Below are positions 48,544-59,102 of a stretch of 64,000 nucleotides of DNA, one piece after another. The position numbers were made by a program, and so were the translations under genes. Source of the DNA: Deltaproteobacteria bacterium (GTDB taxonomy: Bacteria; Desulfobacterota; Desulfomonilia; UBA1062); assembly GCA_029547045.1 (NCBI GenBank), contig JAKPQL010000006.1, positions 1-64,000 on the forward strand, in the 5' to 3' direction. The notes beneath the pieces were generated by a model. It was not told the DNA's origin and made no database searches. It was given only the letters and a program-made list of their open reading frames with translations. Position 1 is the stretch's first letter, and each line of letters opens with the position of its first letter.

Positions 48544-49677
48544 ATGCTTGTCTTCAACACGGCCGGAGAATCGCACGGCCGCGGTGTCTTCGCCTTCCTG
48601 GACGGCCTGCCCGCAGGACTCGTGGTTGACAGGGAGCTCATTGACCGCGACCTGGCGCGCCGCCAGATGGGATACGGCAGGGGAGGCCGCATGGCCATCG
48701 AGAAGGACCGGGTGGACGTGCTCTGCGGCATCCGCGGCGGCCGCACCCTGGGCAGCCCCGTGCTTCTGGCCGTGTGGAACGCCGATTTCGAGAACTGGAA
48801 GGACCACATGGACCCCTGGTCCATCGCACCGGGCAGGGAACTCCACACACCCCGGCCCGGACACGCCGATCTGGCGGGCGCGGCCCGCTTCCGTCACCTT
48901 GACCTGCGCAACGTCCTGGAGCGCTCCAGCGCCCGCGAAACCGCGGGCCGGGTGGCAGCGGGGGGGCTGCTTCGGTCCTTCCTTGCAGCCCTGGGCGTGC
49001 ATGTCCACTCCTGGGTGACGCGGATCGGACAGGCGGTCTTCGAGGGACCCTATTCCCGGGAGCTGCTCGATGCATCCAGCGTGTTCTGCCCTGACCCGCA
49101 GGCGACCAAGGCCATGGAACAGGCCATAGACCAGGCTTACGAGCAGGGCGACTCCCTGGGAGGCGACTTCACGGTGGTGGTGTCCGGGCTCCCCGCGGGC
49201 ATCGGCTCGTACACCCAGTGGAACCAGCGCCTGGACGCCCTGCTCAGCATGCACCTCATGTCCATCCCGGCCATCAAGGCCGTGCAGATAGGAGCGGGCA
49301 TCGCATGCGGGGGGTTGCCCGGATCCCGGGTCCACGACCCCATCCTGCCCACCAGGCCCAGGTCCAGGCCCACCAACAATGCAGGCGGGCTGGAGGGAGG
49401 CATGTCGAACGGCGAGCCCGTCGTCCTCAGGTGCACCATGAAGCCCATCCCCACGCTCACCAGAGGGCTGCCCACCTTCGACATGCGCACCGGCGAGGAG
49501 ACCGCGGCACACTACGAGCGCTCGGACGTGTGCGCCGTGCCCGCGGCCTCTGTGGTTGGCGAGGCCATGACCATCATCGCAGTGACGGGGGCCATCCTGT
49601 CCGGGTTCTCCCAGCCGAGCATGGCCGCCCTCAGCCAGGCCTTTGCCGAGCAGAGACGGTTCTGGGAGGGTCTGTGA
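48544..49677 (+). CDS. aroC: Chorismate synthase
   Basis: FNTAGESHGRGVFAFLDGLPAGL; DLARRQMGYGRGGRMAIEKD; HADLAGAARF; ARETAGRVAAGGL. Confidence 0.97.
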   Translation: MLVFNTAGESHGRGVFAFLDGLPAGLVVDRELIDRDLARRQMGYGRGGRMAIEKDRVDVLCGIRGGRTLGSPVLLAVWNADFENWKDHMDPWSIAPGRELHTPRPGHADLAGAARFRHLDLRNVLERSSARETAGRVAAGGLLRSFLAALGVHVHSWVTRIGQAVFEGPYSRELLDASSVFCPDPQATKAMEQAIDQAYEQGDSLGGDFTVVVSGLPAGIGSYTQWNQRLDALLSMHLMSIPAIKAVQIGAGIACGGLPGSRVHDPILPTRPRSRPTNNAGGLEGGMSNGEPVVLRCTMKPIPTLTRGLPTFDMRTGEETAAHYERSDVCAVPAASVVGEAMTIIAVTGAILSGFSQPSMAALSQAFAEQRRFWEGL

Positions 49678-51233
49678 TCTTTCTCACCGGCTTCATGGGC
49701 TCCGGCAAGAGCACGGTGGGCAGGAAGCTCGCCCAGCGGCTCGACGTGCCCTTCATAGACCTGGACGAGGTCATCAGCACCAGGGCAGGCAGCAGCATCC
49801 GGGACATCTTCGCCTGCGCCGGAGAGTCCGCCTTCCGTGCCCTGGAACGCCAGGCGCTCCTCGACGTGGCCCTGTCCGAACATGATGCCGTGGTGGCCAC
49901 GGGCGGGGGGCTGCCCGTGGACCCTGCGAACCGCGCAGTCATGAAGGCATGCGGGTCCGTGGTGCACCTGAAGGCGTCCTTCGAAACACTGGCGGCACGC
50001 ATCCCCGAAGACCGGGGAAGGCCCCTGTGGGACGGCAACGCCCGGGACCTGCTGGAGAGCAGGACCCCGGCATACGAAGACGCCGATTTCACCGTGCACA
50101 CGGACGGCCTGGGGGTCCACGAGGCGGCGGAGGTCCTGGCTGACCAGGCCCGTTCCCTGCCCGCGCCCGTGCCGGTCCTGGTCCCCGCATCCCCGTACCC
50201 GGTGTATATCGGTCGCGGGATCTTCCCGGATATCCGGAAGTTAGTCCACCGCCACGTGCGGCCCGAGGGGATCTTCGTCATGGCGGACGAGAACGTGCTC
50301 GCGCACCACGGCACCACCATCCGTTCCAGCCTGTCCAGGACGAGGCACGCAGTCATGTCCGTCCCCTCGGGAGAGCAGTCAAAGTCGGCCCCCTTCCTCT
50401 TGAAGGTCCTGGACGAGATGTTCTCTGCCCAGGTGAACAGGCAGTGGATCTGCCTCGCCGTCGGCGGGGGCGTGACCGGTGACCTGGCCGCCTTCGCTGC
50501 CAGCATCTACATGCGCGGCATCCCGGTTGTCCAGGCTCCCACAACGCTCCTGGCCATGGTGGATTCCAGCATCGGCGGCAAGACCGGCATCGACGTGAGG
50601 CAGGGGAAGAACCTTGTGGGGACGTTCCACCAGCCGCTGCTGGTGCTCAGTGATCTGGACTTCCTCGCCACGCTGAATCCTGTGCTCACCAGGGACGCCA
50701 TGGCCGAGGTGGTGAAGTACGGCATCATCATGGACAGGCACCTGTTCGAGCACCTTGAGACGGAGGACGATCTCGATTACCACAGGGTCGTCCACCTGTG
50801 CGTTTCTGACAAGGCAGCCGTGGTGAGCAGGGACGAACGGGAAGGGGGCCTGCGGAGGATCCTGAACTTCGGCCATACCATGGGCCACGCCATGGAGCTG
50901 GCGCTTCACTACGAAACGAGCCACGGCCGGGCGGTTTCCGCTGGCATGTACTTCGCGGTGTGGCTCTCCCGGATCATGGGGCTCCTGGATCCGCGGGAGG
51001 CAGAGAGGGCCTTCCGGGTCATCAGGAAGTGGTCGTACCCGGTGGAGGAGCTCTCCTTCCCCCACCCGGACCACGTGGGCGCGGCGCTCGCCACGGACAA
51101 GAAATCCACCTCCGAAGGCATCCACTTTGTGTTGACTCCAGGCATCGGTGATGTTACCGTGAAAAAGCTCACTGGTTCTCAAATATTAGGTGCATATGGC
51201 CGGTTCGTCAGAGAAAGTGCAGAAGGCCTTTGA
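49674..51233 (+). CDS. aroKB: Bifunctional shikimate kinase / 3-dehydroquinate synthase fusion
   Basis: GTG start at 49674; IFLTGFMGSGKSTVGRKLAQRL...ATGGGLPV (AroK) followed in frame by IPSGEQSKS-type VPSGEQSKSAPFLL, AVGGGVTGDLAAFAASIYMRGIPVVQAPTTLLAMVDSSIGGKTGID (AroB). Confidence 0.96.
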   Translation: MIFLTGFMGSGKSTVGRKLAQRLDVPFIDLDEVISTRAGSSIRDIFACAGESAFRALERQALLDVALSEHDAVVATGGGLPVDPANRAVMKACGSVVHLKASFETLAARIPEDRGRPLWDGNARDLLESRTPAYEDADFTVHTDGLGVHEAAEVLADQARSLPAPVPVLVPASPYPVYIGRGIFPDIRKLVHRHVRPEGIFVMADENVLAHHGTTIRSSLSRTRHAVMSVPSGEQSKSAPFLLKVLDEMFSAQVNRQWICLAVGGGVTGDLAAFAASIYMRGIPVVQAPTTLLAMVDSSIGGKTGIDVRQGKNLVGTFHQPLLVLSDLDFLATLNPVLTRDAMAEVVKYGIIMDRHLFEHLETEDDLDYHRVVHLCVSDKAAVVSRDEREGGLRRILNFGHTMGHAMELALHYETSHGRAVSAGMYFAVWLSRIMGLLDPREAERAFRVIRKWSYPVEELSFPHPDHVGAALATDKKSTSEGIHFVLTPGIGDVTVKKLTGSQILGAYGRFVRESAEGL

Positions 51234-51729
51234 TGAGGGCAGGTTCCTGGATGTTCTCCGGGAGGCCAAGTCGCGGCGGAACCCGGAGGACAAGCTGCTC
51301 GCTGGAGTGTCCCTCTTCAGGCTCGGCAGGTACGGGGAGGCCCTCGAGGTCCTGGACAGGATCGCCCGGCAGGCCCAGAGCCTGACCAGGTCCCTGTACT
51401 ACCTGGCCCTCATCCACCGGCAGCGGGGCGACGAGGAGACCGCCCGGGCGCTCCTGCAGAAGTACCTTGCCGTGTACCCCGAGGACGACGAGGCCAGGGA
51501 CACCCTGGAAGGCAAACCGAGCGCCGGCGGGGAGCTCATGAAGGAGCCCTCCCTTGAGCTGGCCAAGGTGTACGCCCAGCAGGGGCATTACGAGCAGGCA
51601 CTGGACATCTATGCGCAGGTGAACCACATGGGCGCCCTTGACGAGGCATCCCGTCAGGAGGCGCTCGGCGTGCAGAACCTCTACTTGAGGAAGACCCTGG
51701 AAGGTTGGCTGATGAGGCTGAAGAGATGA
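51196..51729 (+). CDS. Tetratricopeptide repeat protein
   Basis: [66 protein letters not shown]. Confidence 0.8.
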   Translation: MAGSSEKVQKAFDEGRFLDVLREAKSRRNPEDKLLAGVSLFRLGRYGEALEVLDRIARQAQSLTRSLYYLALIHRQRGDEETARALLQKYLAVYPEDDEARDTLEGKPSAGGELMKEPSLELAKVYAQQGHYEQALDIYAQVNHMGALDEASRQEALGVQNLYLRKTLEGWLMRLKR

Positions 51730-52172
51730 AGATACTGCTGCTGAACGGTCCCAATCTGAACCTGCTGGGTACCCGGGAGACCACTATCTACGGGGCAACG
51801 AGCCTGGGCGACATCGAGGCCAGGGTCAGGAACAAGGCACTCGCCGTTGGCTGCGAGGTGGAGTTCTTCCAGTCCAACCACGAGGGCGAGCTCATCGAAA
51901 AGGTGCAGGCCGCTTCACGGCAGGAGATCGACGTCATCATCATCAACCCCGGCGGGTACACCCACACCTCTGTGGCGCTCCGCGACGCCCTGCTGGCCGT
52001 GGGCATCCCCTTCATCGAGGTGCACCTGAGCAGGGTGGCGGCAAGGGAAGGCTTCCGCCAGGTCAACTACTTCTCCGACATCGCCTCAGGGACCATATCC
52101 GGACTCGGCCCGCTGGGCTACGAACTCGCCCTGGAAGCGGCCCGGACCCTCTATGGAAAGAAGGCTCAGTAG
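51726..52172 (+). CDS. aroQ: 3-dehydroquinate dehydratase type II
   Basis: [60 protein letters not shown]. Confidence 0.97.
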   Translation: MKILLLNGPNLNLLGTRETTIYGATSLGDIEARVRNKALAVGCEVEFFQSNHEGELIEKVQAASRQEIDVIIINPGGYTHTSVALRDALLAVGIPFIEVHLSRVAAREGFRQVNYFSDIASGTISGLGPLGYELALEAARTLYGKKAQ

Positions 52173-53220
52173 GGCCCGCGCCTATCTCAAGGGGTTGGAC
52201 GCGATCCTTCTCCTGTCGCGCCCCAGCATCACCTACCTGAGCGGGTACACGGGCTCGGACGCCGTATACCTGTTCACCGAGGACCGGTCCTTCCTCTTCG
52301 TGGACTCGCGGAACACCCTCCAGGCCGGCCAGGAGAGCACCTGCGAGGTGCGCGAGATACGAAGGCGCTGGGAGGACATCCACGAGGTCCTCAAGGAGAC
52401 CGGCATCAGGACCCTGGGCCTGGAGTCCAACATCCTGGACCTGGACAGCTTCATCAGGATGAAGGACCTGTACCGGGGCATCGAGATGACGCCCATGGGC
52501 GGCCAGCTCAGGAACCTCCGTTCCATCAAGGACGGCAACGAACACGCCGCCATGCGCCGGGCCGCCATCGTGTCCGAGCAGGCCCTTGAGGCTGTGCTCG
52601 GCAGGGGCATCGTGGGGCGCCGGGAGCAGGACGTGTCCCTTGACCTTGAGTGGGAAATGAGGACAAGGGGTGCCTCCGCCGCTTCCTTCGAGCTCATCGT
52701 GGCCTCGGGCCCACGCTCCGCCATGCCTCACGGCACTGCCTCGGCACGCGTGATCGGAGATGGCGAGGCCGTGATCATCGACTTCGGCTGCATCCTGGAC
52801 GGGTACTGCTCGGACCAGACCGTGACCTTCCTCACCGGGCCCATGGAGGACGGCTTTTCCCAGGCGTACCGGGCCGTATGGGAGGCTCAGGACAAGGCCA
52901 TCAGGGCCGTGGCCCCCGGGGTGAAGGCCTCCGAGGTGGACAGGGTCGCCCGGGATCACCTCGCCTCTGCAGGCCTGGCGTCGTACTTCGGACATGGCCT
53001 TGGACACGGCGTGGGCATTGAGGTGCACGAGGCTCCCACGGTCTCCTCTTTGTCCGAGGATGTCCTTGAGGAGGGCATGGTCATCACCATCGAGCCCGGC
53101 GTGTACCTCCCCGGGAAGTACGGCATCAGGCTCGAGGACATGGTGGTGGTGACAGATAATTCTTGCAACCGCCTCACAAATATTGCTAAGGAAACCATCA
53201 GAATCGTCAGCCAGAGGTGA
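52153..53220 (+). CDS. pepP: M24 family Xaa-Pro aminopeptidase
   Basis: [64 protein letters not shown]. Confidence 0.93.
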   Translation: MERRLSRARAYLKGLDAILLLSRPSITYLSGYTGSDAVYLFTEDRSFLFVDSRNTLQAGQESTCEVREIRRRWEDIHEVLKETGIRTLGLESNILDLDSFIRMKDLYRGIEMTPMGGQLRNLRSIKDGNEHAAMRRAAIVSEQALEAVLGRGIVGRREQDVSLDLEWEMRTRGASAASFELIVASGPRSAMPHGTASARVIGDGEAVIIDFGCILDGYCSDQTVTFLTGPMEDGFSQAYRAVWEAQDKAIRAVAPGVKASEVDRVARDHLASAGLASYFGHGLGHGVGIEVHEAPTVSSLSEDVLEEGMVITIEPGVYLPGKYGIRLEDMVVVTDNSCNRLTNIAKETIRIVSQR

Positions 53221-53226
53221 GGTTCC

Positions 53227-53789
53227 ATGCAGTACTCAACAGCGCAGTTCAGGAAGAACCTGAAGATCGAGATCGACGGTGAGCCGTTCACCATCGTCGA
53301 CTTCCAGCACGTGAAGCCGGGCAAGGGCGGCGCCTTTGTACGCACCAAGATCAAGAGCCTGATCACCGGCAGGGTGAACGACATCACCTTCCGCTCCGGG
53401 GAGAAGGTGGACGTGCCCGACCTTGAAGAGAGGCGTATGTCGTACCTCTACCAGGACGAGTCCGGGTACTGCTTCATGGATACGCAGACCTACGAGCAGA
53501 TGACCCTGACCAAGGACCAGATGGGGGACGCCCTGGGCTACCTGAAGGAGAACGTTGAGGTGGAGGTCCTGCTGCACAACGGATCGGCCATCGGCGTGGA
53601 ACTCCCCATGTTCATGGAGCTCGAGGTGGTGGAGACCGACCCCGGGCTCAAGGGAAACACCGCATCCGGCGGATCGAAGCCCGCCAGGCTGGAGACCGGG
53701 GTCACCATCCAGGTTCCCCTGTTCATCAGCGTGGGCGAGATCGTGAAGGTGGATACCAGGACCGGGGACTACATCGAACGGGTGGGCTG

Positions 53790-53790
<1 letters not shown>
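53227..53790 (+). CDS. efp: Elongation factor P
   Basis: QFRKNLKIEIDGEPFTIVDFQHVKPGKGGAFVRTKIKSLITGRV; C-terminal VDTRTGDYIERVG. Confidence 0.98.
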
Positions 53791-54199
<409 letters not shown>

Positions 54200-54203
<4 letters not shown>

Positions 54204-54925
54204 AGGTCTGGCTGTTCCTCCACGAGGCTCGGTGCCCTGCCGGCCTTGCCATGAAGAAGGACCTGGATCTGTTCGATGCCGTGCGCGGGGGAACCCTGCA
54301 GGGGGCATTTCGCATCTACAACTGGTCCGAGCCCGCCGTTACCATCGGCCACCACCAGAAATCCATCACCTTCTTCGACAGGGAAACGGTCCTCCCGGTA
54401 CTGCGCAGGCCGACAGGGGGCGGGGCGGTCCTGCACGGGGACGACATCACCTTCAGCCTCTGCGCGCCGCTGGACGGCGCCCTGCCCTCGGGCATCCCCG
54501 AATGTGCCCGGACCGTGTCCGCCGTGTTCGCATCCGCACTCAGGCAATGCGGGATGGAGACCTCCGTCAGGGGCGGTTCGCACGCATTCTCTCCGGTCTG
54601 CTTCGAGAGGCCGTCGCCCCAGGAGCTCGTGGCATCGGGTTCCAAGATACTCGGGCTCGCCCTGGCACGCACAGGACGGTTCATGCTCGTCCAGGGCGTG
54701 CTGCCGCTCAGGGTGGACCGGGGTCTTGCGGGGCGGGTATTCGGCCCAGGACCTGGCGCAGGGCCCAGGGGCATCATGGACCTGTGCGGGGATTTCTGCG
54801 TGGAGGACTTCCTAGTCCACCTGAGACAGGCTTTTTCCCTTCAGCTGGGCGTTCTTCTTTCTGAACGCGGCGATGGTGATCACCATGGTGGCACAGAAGA
54901 CCAGGGCAAAGTAGAACCTGGGTGA
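54200..54925 (+). CDS. Lipoate-protein ligase A-like (biotin/lipoate ligase family)
   Basis: GTG start at 54200; YNWSEPAVTIGHHQ; VLRRPTGGGAVLHGDDITFSLC; ASGSKILGLALARTGRFMLVQGVLPL. Confidence 0.88.
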
Positions 54926-55516
54926 GAATACCGCTTCCAGCATCGCCTCCCCGATATAGGAGAACAGCACGATGCTTGGGATGATGCCGAAGGCGGTGGC
55001 CTTCATGAAATCGCGCCACCGTACTCCCGTGGCCGCAGCGGCTGAGTTGATCACCATGAAGGGGACGATGGCGATCAGCTGGAACACGAGCACCAGGGCA
55101 TACCCGTTCCTGCGGATGGCGTTCCTCACCCGCAGGGACTTCCGGGTGCTGCCCCAGGACTCTTCTAGATGCAGGCCCCTGACCAGGAAATAGACCAGGT
55201 TCGCGTTCAGGATGCACCCTATGTAGGAGAGCACTATGCCCAGGGGTGCCCCGTAGGCTGATGAACCCGCCATGATGAGGAGGCTCAGGGGGGCTGCCAG
55301 CGGCATGGTGGCCACGCAGAGCACGTAGACGAACAGGCCGGAAAGACCGATATTCTGCAGTGCGATCCTCAGGGAGATCCAGTTCTTGAGGGGGTAGGGG
55401 TCGATGTAGTGGATGATGCCGAGGATGCTGGAAAATCCAAGGAACACCAGGAACGTTATGATGATGCCCCTCTGTATCTGATGCAGGTTCCCTGTCATGG
55501 CGGAAGTCGAGTGCAT
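54812..55516 (-). CDS. VTT/TVP38-TMEM64 (DedA-like) membrane protein
   Basis: Hydrophobic; MPLAAPLSLLIMAGSSAYGAPLGIVLSYIGCILNANLVYFLVRGL; RRNGYALVLVFQLIAIVPFMVINSAAAATGVRWRDF. Confidence 0.87.
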   Translation of the reverse strand: MHSTSAMTGNLHQIQRGIIITFLVFLGFSSILGIIHYIDPYPLKNWISLRIALQNIGLSGLFVYVLCVATMPLAAPLSLLIMAGSSAYGAPLGIVLSYIGCILNANLVYFLVRGLHLEESWGSTRKSLRVRNAIRRNGYALVLVFQLIAIVPFMVINSAAAATGVRWRDFMKATAFGIIPSIVLFSYIGEAMLEAVFSPRFYFALVFCATMVITIAAFRKKNAQLKGKSLSQVD

Positions 55517-55786
55517 GGAGTTCTCCTGTCCTGCTCCGGTGCTGTCCTCCTCTCCTCATCGGCATGAACCGTGTTCCCTTGAGCTTATTATACGTTTTCA
55601 TTGATATTTTCTGATGACAAGATCCGCCTTCCGGGATGCACGGCAGACACCCCCTGCTATCCCCCGCACCGTGCACACGGTGAAGAAGTTCGGTGGATTC
55701 CCGGAGGAAAGGTGTGGTATTCTCTCCAGGCAACTGTGACCGACGGATGGAATCTGTACTCCACGCACCATGAAAGGGGATGCTCC

Positions 55787-57955
55787 ATGGTCGATAACCC
55801 TTTGGATAAAATGATGAATCCAGCCTCCATCGCCTTTGCTGGCGCAAGCAACACCTTCACCACCATGGGCACCATCCAGTGCATGAACCTCATCACCGGG
55901 GGGTTCCCCGGCGAGGTGCTGCCCATCCACCCCCGGGAGACGGTGGTCCTGGGGAGGAAGGCCTACCGGAACGTGGCAGAGCTCCCCCATGCCCCTGACA
56001 TGGGGGTCCTGGTGGTGCCCACCAGGCTCGTGCCCGATATGGTGGAGGAGTTCGGGAAGATAGGTACCAGGAACCTGGTCATCATCACGGCCGGTTTCAG
56101 GGAAACCGGGGAGCATGGCGGGGAGCTGGAGAAGGACCTTGCAGAGCGGGCGCGTCGCTACGGGATCCGGTTTCTCGGCCCCAACTGCCTGGGCATCGTG
56201 AACACGCAGCTGCCCCTGAACCTCACCGTTGCCCCCATCCAGGACCTCGACGGATGCCTCGGGCTCGCCTCCCAGAGCGGCACCTACATCGCCCAGGTGG
56301 TCTCGTACCTCCACAGGAACGGCATCGCCCTGAGCAAGGCCATCAGCGTGGGGAACGAAACGGACATCAGCCTCATCGACTGCATCGAGTACCTGGGTGC
56401 CGACGAGCACACCAGGGCCATAGGACTCTACATCGAGGGTATCCGCGATGCACGGCGCTTCCTCGAGGTCGCTTCCCGGGTGAGCCGCATCAAACCCATC
56501 GTTGCCCAGTACGTGGGCGGCTCAGAGGCAGGGGCCCGCTCAGGCTCCAGTCACACCGGCGCCATGGCTGGGCCGGCCCACCTCTACGAGGCCCTCTTCG
56601 AGCAGGCGGGGGTCATCAGCGTGGACACCATCGAGGAGGTGTACAAGGTGGGGTGGGCGCTCGCCACCCAGCCGCCGCTTTCCGGCAGGCGCGTCGCGGT
56701 GCTCACCAATTCGGGAGGCCCCGGCACGGCCATCGCCCACACCTGCAGCCGGGAAGGCCTCGAGGTCCCGGAGTTTTCCGACGACATCCAGAAGCAGGTC
56801 GCCGGCCTGCTCCCCGGGCATGCGAGTGCCCGCAACCCCATCGACCTGACCTTCCACATCGGCATGGAAACCCTCACCGAGACCATCCCCAGGATCCTCT
56901 TCTCATCCGGCGAGGTGGACGCTGTCATCATCCACGGCATCATGGACACGGGCTTCATGGACCTGCTGCTGCCGGCGATCCAGAAATTCGTGCCCGTCTC
57001 GCGGGAAGACCTTGCAAAAACCATGATGATCGGCCTGGAGCCCCTGGTGGACATGCCTTTCCGGTATGGCAAGCCCCTCCTGATATCGTCCTTCTTCGGC
57101 ACGGAGGACCACTGCATCCAGACCTTCCACGAGCACCGCATCCCCTGTTTCGACTCCCCGGAAAAGGCGGCCAGGGCCATGGGAGCCTTTCTCAGGCATC
57201 TGCGCTTCCGGCAGAGACCGCCTGCGAACCTGGATGGCGCCGGGACGCCACCGCCTGAAGCGGTCCGCATCGTGGAGCGTGCCCGGAAGGCGGGGTTCGA
57301 CGAGTTCAGCGCCAAGGCTCTCCTGAGGGCGTACGGCATCCCCACGGCGCGGGAGGCAAGGGCCGCGACCCTGGAGGAGGCCAAGGCCTGCGCCAGTACC
57401 ATCGGCTACCCCGTGGTGCTCAAGGCCTGCTCGCCTGACATCCTGCACAAGACCGAGCTGGGCCTGGTGCACCTGAACCTGGCGGATGAGGCCGCCCTGG
57501 AGGCGGCATACCGTGCGCTCCGGTCCCGGGACCAGGACACCCCGGTCCTCGTGGCCGAAATGCTCCGCGCAGACCGGGAACTCATGGCGGGCATGACTCG
57601 GCACCCGGGGTTCCCCCCCTGCGTGGTCTTCGGCCTGGGGGGCATCATGGCCGAGGCACTGGACGACATCGCGGTGCGCCTCGCCCCGCTGGGCATGCAC
57701 GATGCCTGCGAGATGATGGAATCCATCGGCGCCGCAAACGTGCTGGACGGGTTCAGGGGTATGCAGGCACTGGATAGAAACCTCATGGCGCAGGTCCTCA
57801 TGGGGCTCGGCAGGTTGGCGATCCATTTCCCTCTCATCAGCGAGATCGACCTGAACCCCATCATGGTGGTGGGGGGCAAGCCGGTGGTGGCGGATGCGCT
57901 CATGGTGACACAAAACGGCACTCAGGGCCCAAGGACGGGGAAATGCACCCCCTGA
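55787..57955 (+). CDS. ADP-forming acyl/acetyl-CoA synthetase (fused alpha-beta, ATP-grasp)
   Basis: MNPASIAFAGASNTFTTMGTI; GTYIAQVVSYLHRNGIALSKAISVGNETDI; SHTGAMAG; SAKALLRAYGIPTAREARA; YPVVLKACSPDILHKTELG. Confidence 0.94.
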   Translation: MVDNPLDKMMNPASIAFAGASNTFTTMGTIQCMNLITGGFPGEVLPIHPRETVVLGRKAYRNVAELPHAPDMGVLVVPTRLVPDMVEEFGKIGTRNLVIITAGFRETGEHGGELEKDLAERARRYGIRFLGPNCLGIVNTQLPLNLTVAPIQDLDGCLGLASQSGTYIAQVVSYLHRNGIALSKAISVGNETDISLIDCIEYLGADEHTRAIGLYIEGIRDARRFLEVASRVSRIKPIVAQYVGGSEAGARSGSSHTGAMAGPAHLYEALFEQAGVISVDTIEEVYKVGWALATQPPLSGRRVAVLTNSGGPGTAIAHTCSREGLEVPEFSDDIQKQVAGLLPGHASARNPIDLTFHIGMETLTETIPRILFSSGEVDAVIIHGIMDTGFMDLLLPAIQKFVPVSREDLAKTMMIGLEPLVDMPFRYGKPLLISSFFGTEDHCIQTFHEHRIPCFDSPEKAARAMGAFLRHLRFRQRPPANLDGAGTPPPEAVRIVERARKAGFDEFSAKALLRAYGIPTAREARAATLEEAKACASTIGYPVVLKACSPDILHKTELGLVHLNLADEAALEAAYRALRSRDQDTPVLVAEMLRADRELMAGMTRHPGFPPCVVFGLGGIMAEALDDIAVRLAPLGMHDACEMMESIGAANVLDGFRGMQALDRNLMAQVLMGLGRLAIHFPLISEIDLNPIMVVGGKPVVADALMVTQNGTQGPRTGKCTP

Positions 57956-57984
57956 CCGGCCGTTTCGCGAAGCAGGAGGAATCC

Positions 57985-58380
57985 ATGGCAAAGGAAACGA
58001 TCCAGGAACTCATGGCAATCTATCCCGACACGGGCAGGCTCCCCTGCGCAGTGGCCCACTACCTGGCCGCCTATGCGGGGATCCCGCCCCTGGATGTGGG
58101 GAAGGCGGCAACTGCTGCGGGCATCAGGCTCGACCAGTGTCAGCTCGGGCTCTTCGGGTACGGCAGGAAGGGGAAGTCGGCCTACAAGATCGTGGGCAGG
58201 AAGGTTGAGGTGAGCCCCGAGGTGCTTGACCTCATCACTGCCTCGGTCAAGGACGGGAGGATCTCCTGCGCCAGGCTCTGGGAGATCGCCCAGCTGACCG
58301 GCGTCACGAAGGCCGAGGCAGGCAACGCCGCCGATTCCCTGGGCATCAAGGTGACGCCGTGCCAGCTCGGATCCTTCTGA
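57985..58380 (+). CDS. Small hypothetical protein made of two copies of a CQLG-type domain
   Basis: ATG with RBS caggagga; repeats GRLPCA..GIPPLDVGKAATAAGIRLDQCQLGLFG and GRISCA..GVTKAEAGNAADSLGIKVTPCQLGSF. Confidence 0.75.
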   Translation: MAKETIQELMAIYPDTGRLPCAVAHYLAAYAGIPPLDVGKAATAAGIRLDQCQLGLFGYGRKGKSAYKIVGRKVEVSPEVLDLITASVKDGRISCARLWEIAQLTGVTKAEAGNAADSLGIKVTPCQLGSF

Positions 58381-58480
58381 AGGGACGGCTTTTTTCCGTT
58401 GAATCCCCCTGTGCGCTTTTGTATGATGCTGTACGTTGAATGCATCACGATGACATCATGCCTTTTCCGGGAGGTACACC

Positions 58481-59098
58481 ATGGCGGTACGCATAACATG
58501 GATCGGACATGCCAGCGTCAAGATCTCCGGGTCCGCAGCCACCGTGTACATAGACCCCTGGAAGGTCCGGGTAAAGGACCATGCCGACATCATTCTCCTC
58601 ACCCATGACCACTACGACCACTATTCAGAGCCGGACATCAAGGCCCTCATGACCCCCTCCACCCGCGTGGTGGCGCCCATGTCCACACCCCTGGTCACGG
58701 ACCGGATCGCTGCCGGGAAGAGCATTTCCATCAGGGATGTCACGGTGCGGGCGGTTCCCGCCTACAACATGGGAAAGGCCTTCCACCCCAAGGCCAACGG
58801 GTGGGTGGGGTACGTGATCATCATGGATGGCACCACCGTGTACCACCCCGGGGACACGGACCGCATCCCCGAGATGAAGGGTCTGAGCGTGGATGTCGCC
58901 CTGATCCCGGTGGGCGGGACCTACACCATGGATGCACGGGAGGCGAGCGAGGTCCTCACGGACATCAAGGCCGCCCACGCCATCCCCATCCACTACGGAG
59001 ACATCGTGGGCTCGCGCAGGGACGCTGAGACATTTGCCGGCATGTGCGCATGCGACGTGCACGTGCTCAACCCCGGAGAGTCTCTTGACATCGGCTGA
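58481..59098 (+). CDS. Metallo-beta-lactamase fold hydrolase (UPF0173/UlaG-like)
   Basis: ITWIGHASVKISG; LLTHDHYDHYSEPDI; TTVYHPGDTDRIPEM; HAIPIHYGDIVGS. Confidence 0.93.
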   Translation: MAVRITWIGHASVKISGSAATVYIDPWKVRVKDHADIILLTHDHYDHYSEPDIKALMTPSTRVVAPMSTPLVTDRIAAGKSISIRDVTVRAVPAYNMGKAFHPKANGWVGYVIIMDGTTVYHPGDTDRIPEMKGLSVDVALIPVGGTYTMDAREASEVLTDIKAAHAIPIHYGDIVGSRRDAETFAGMCACDVHVLNPGESLDIG

Positions 59099-59102
59099 CC
59101 CC

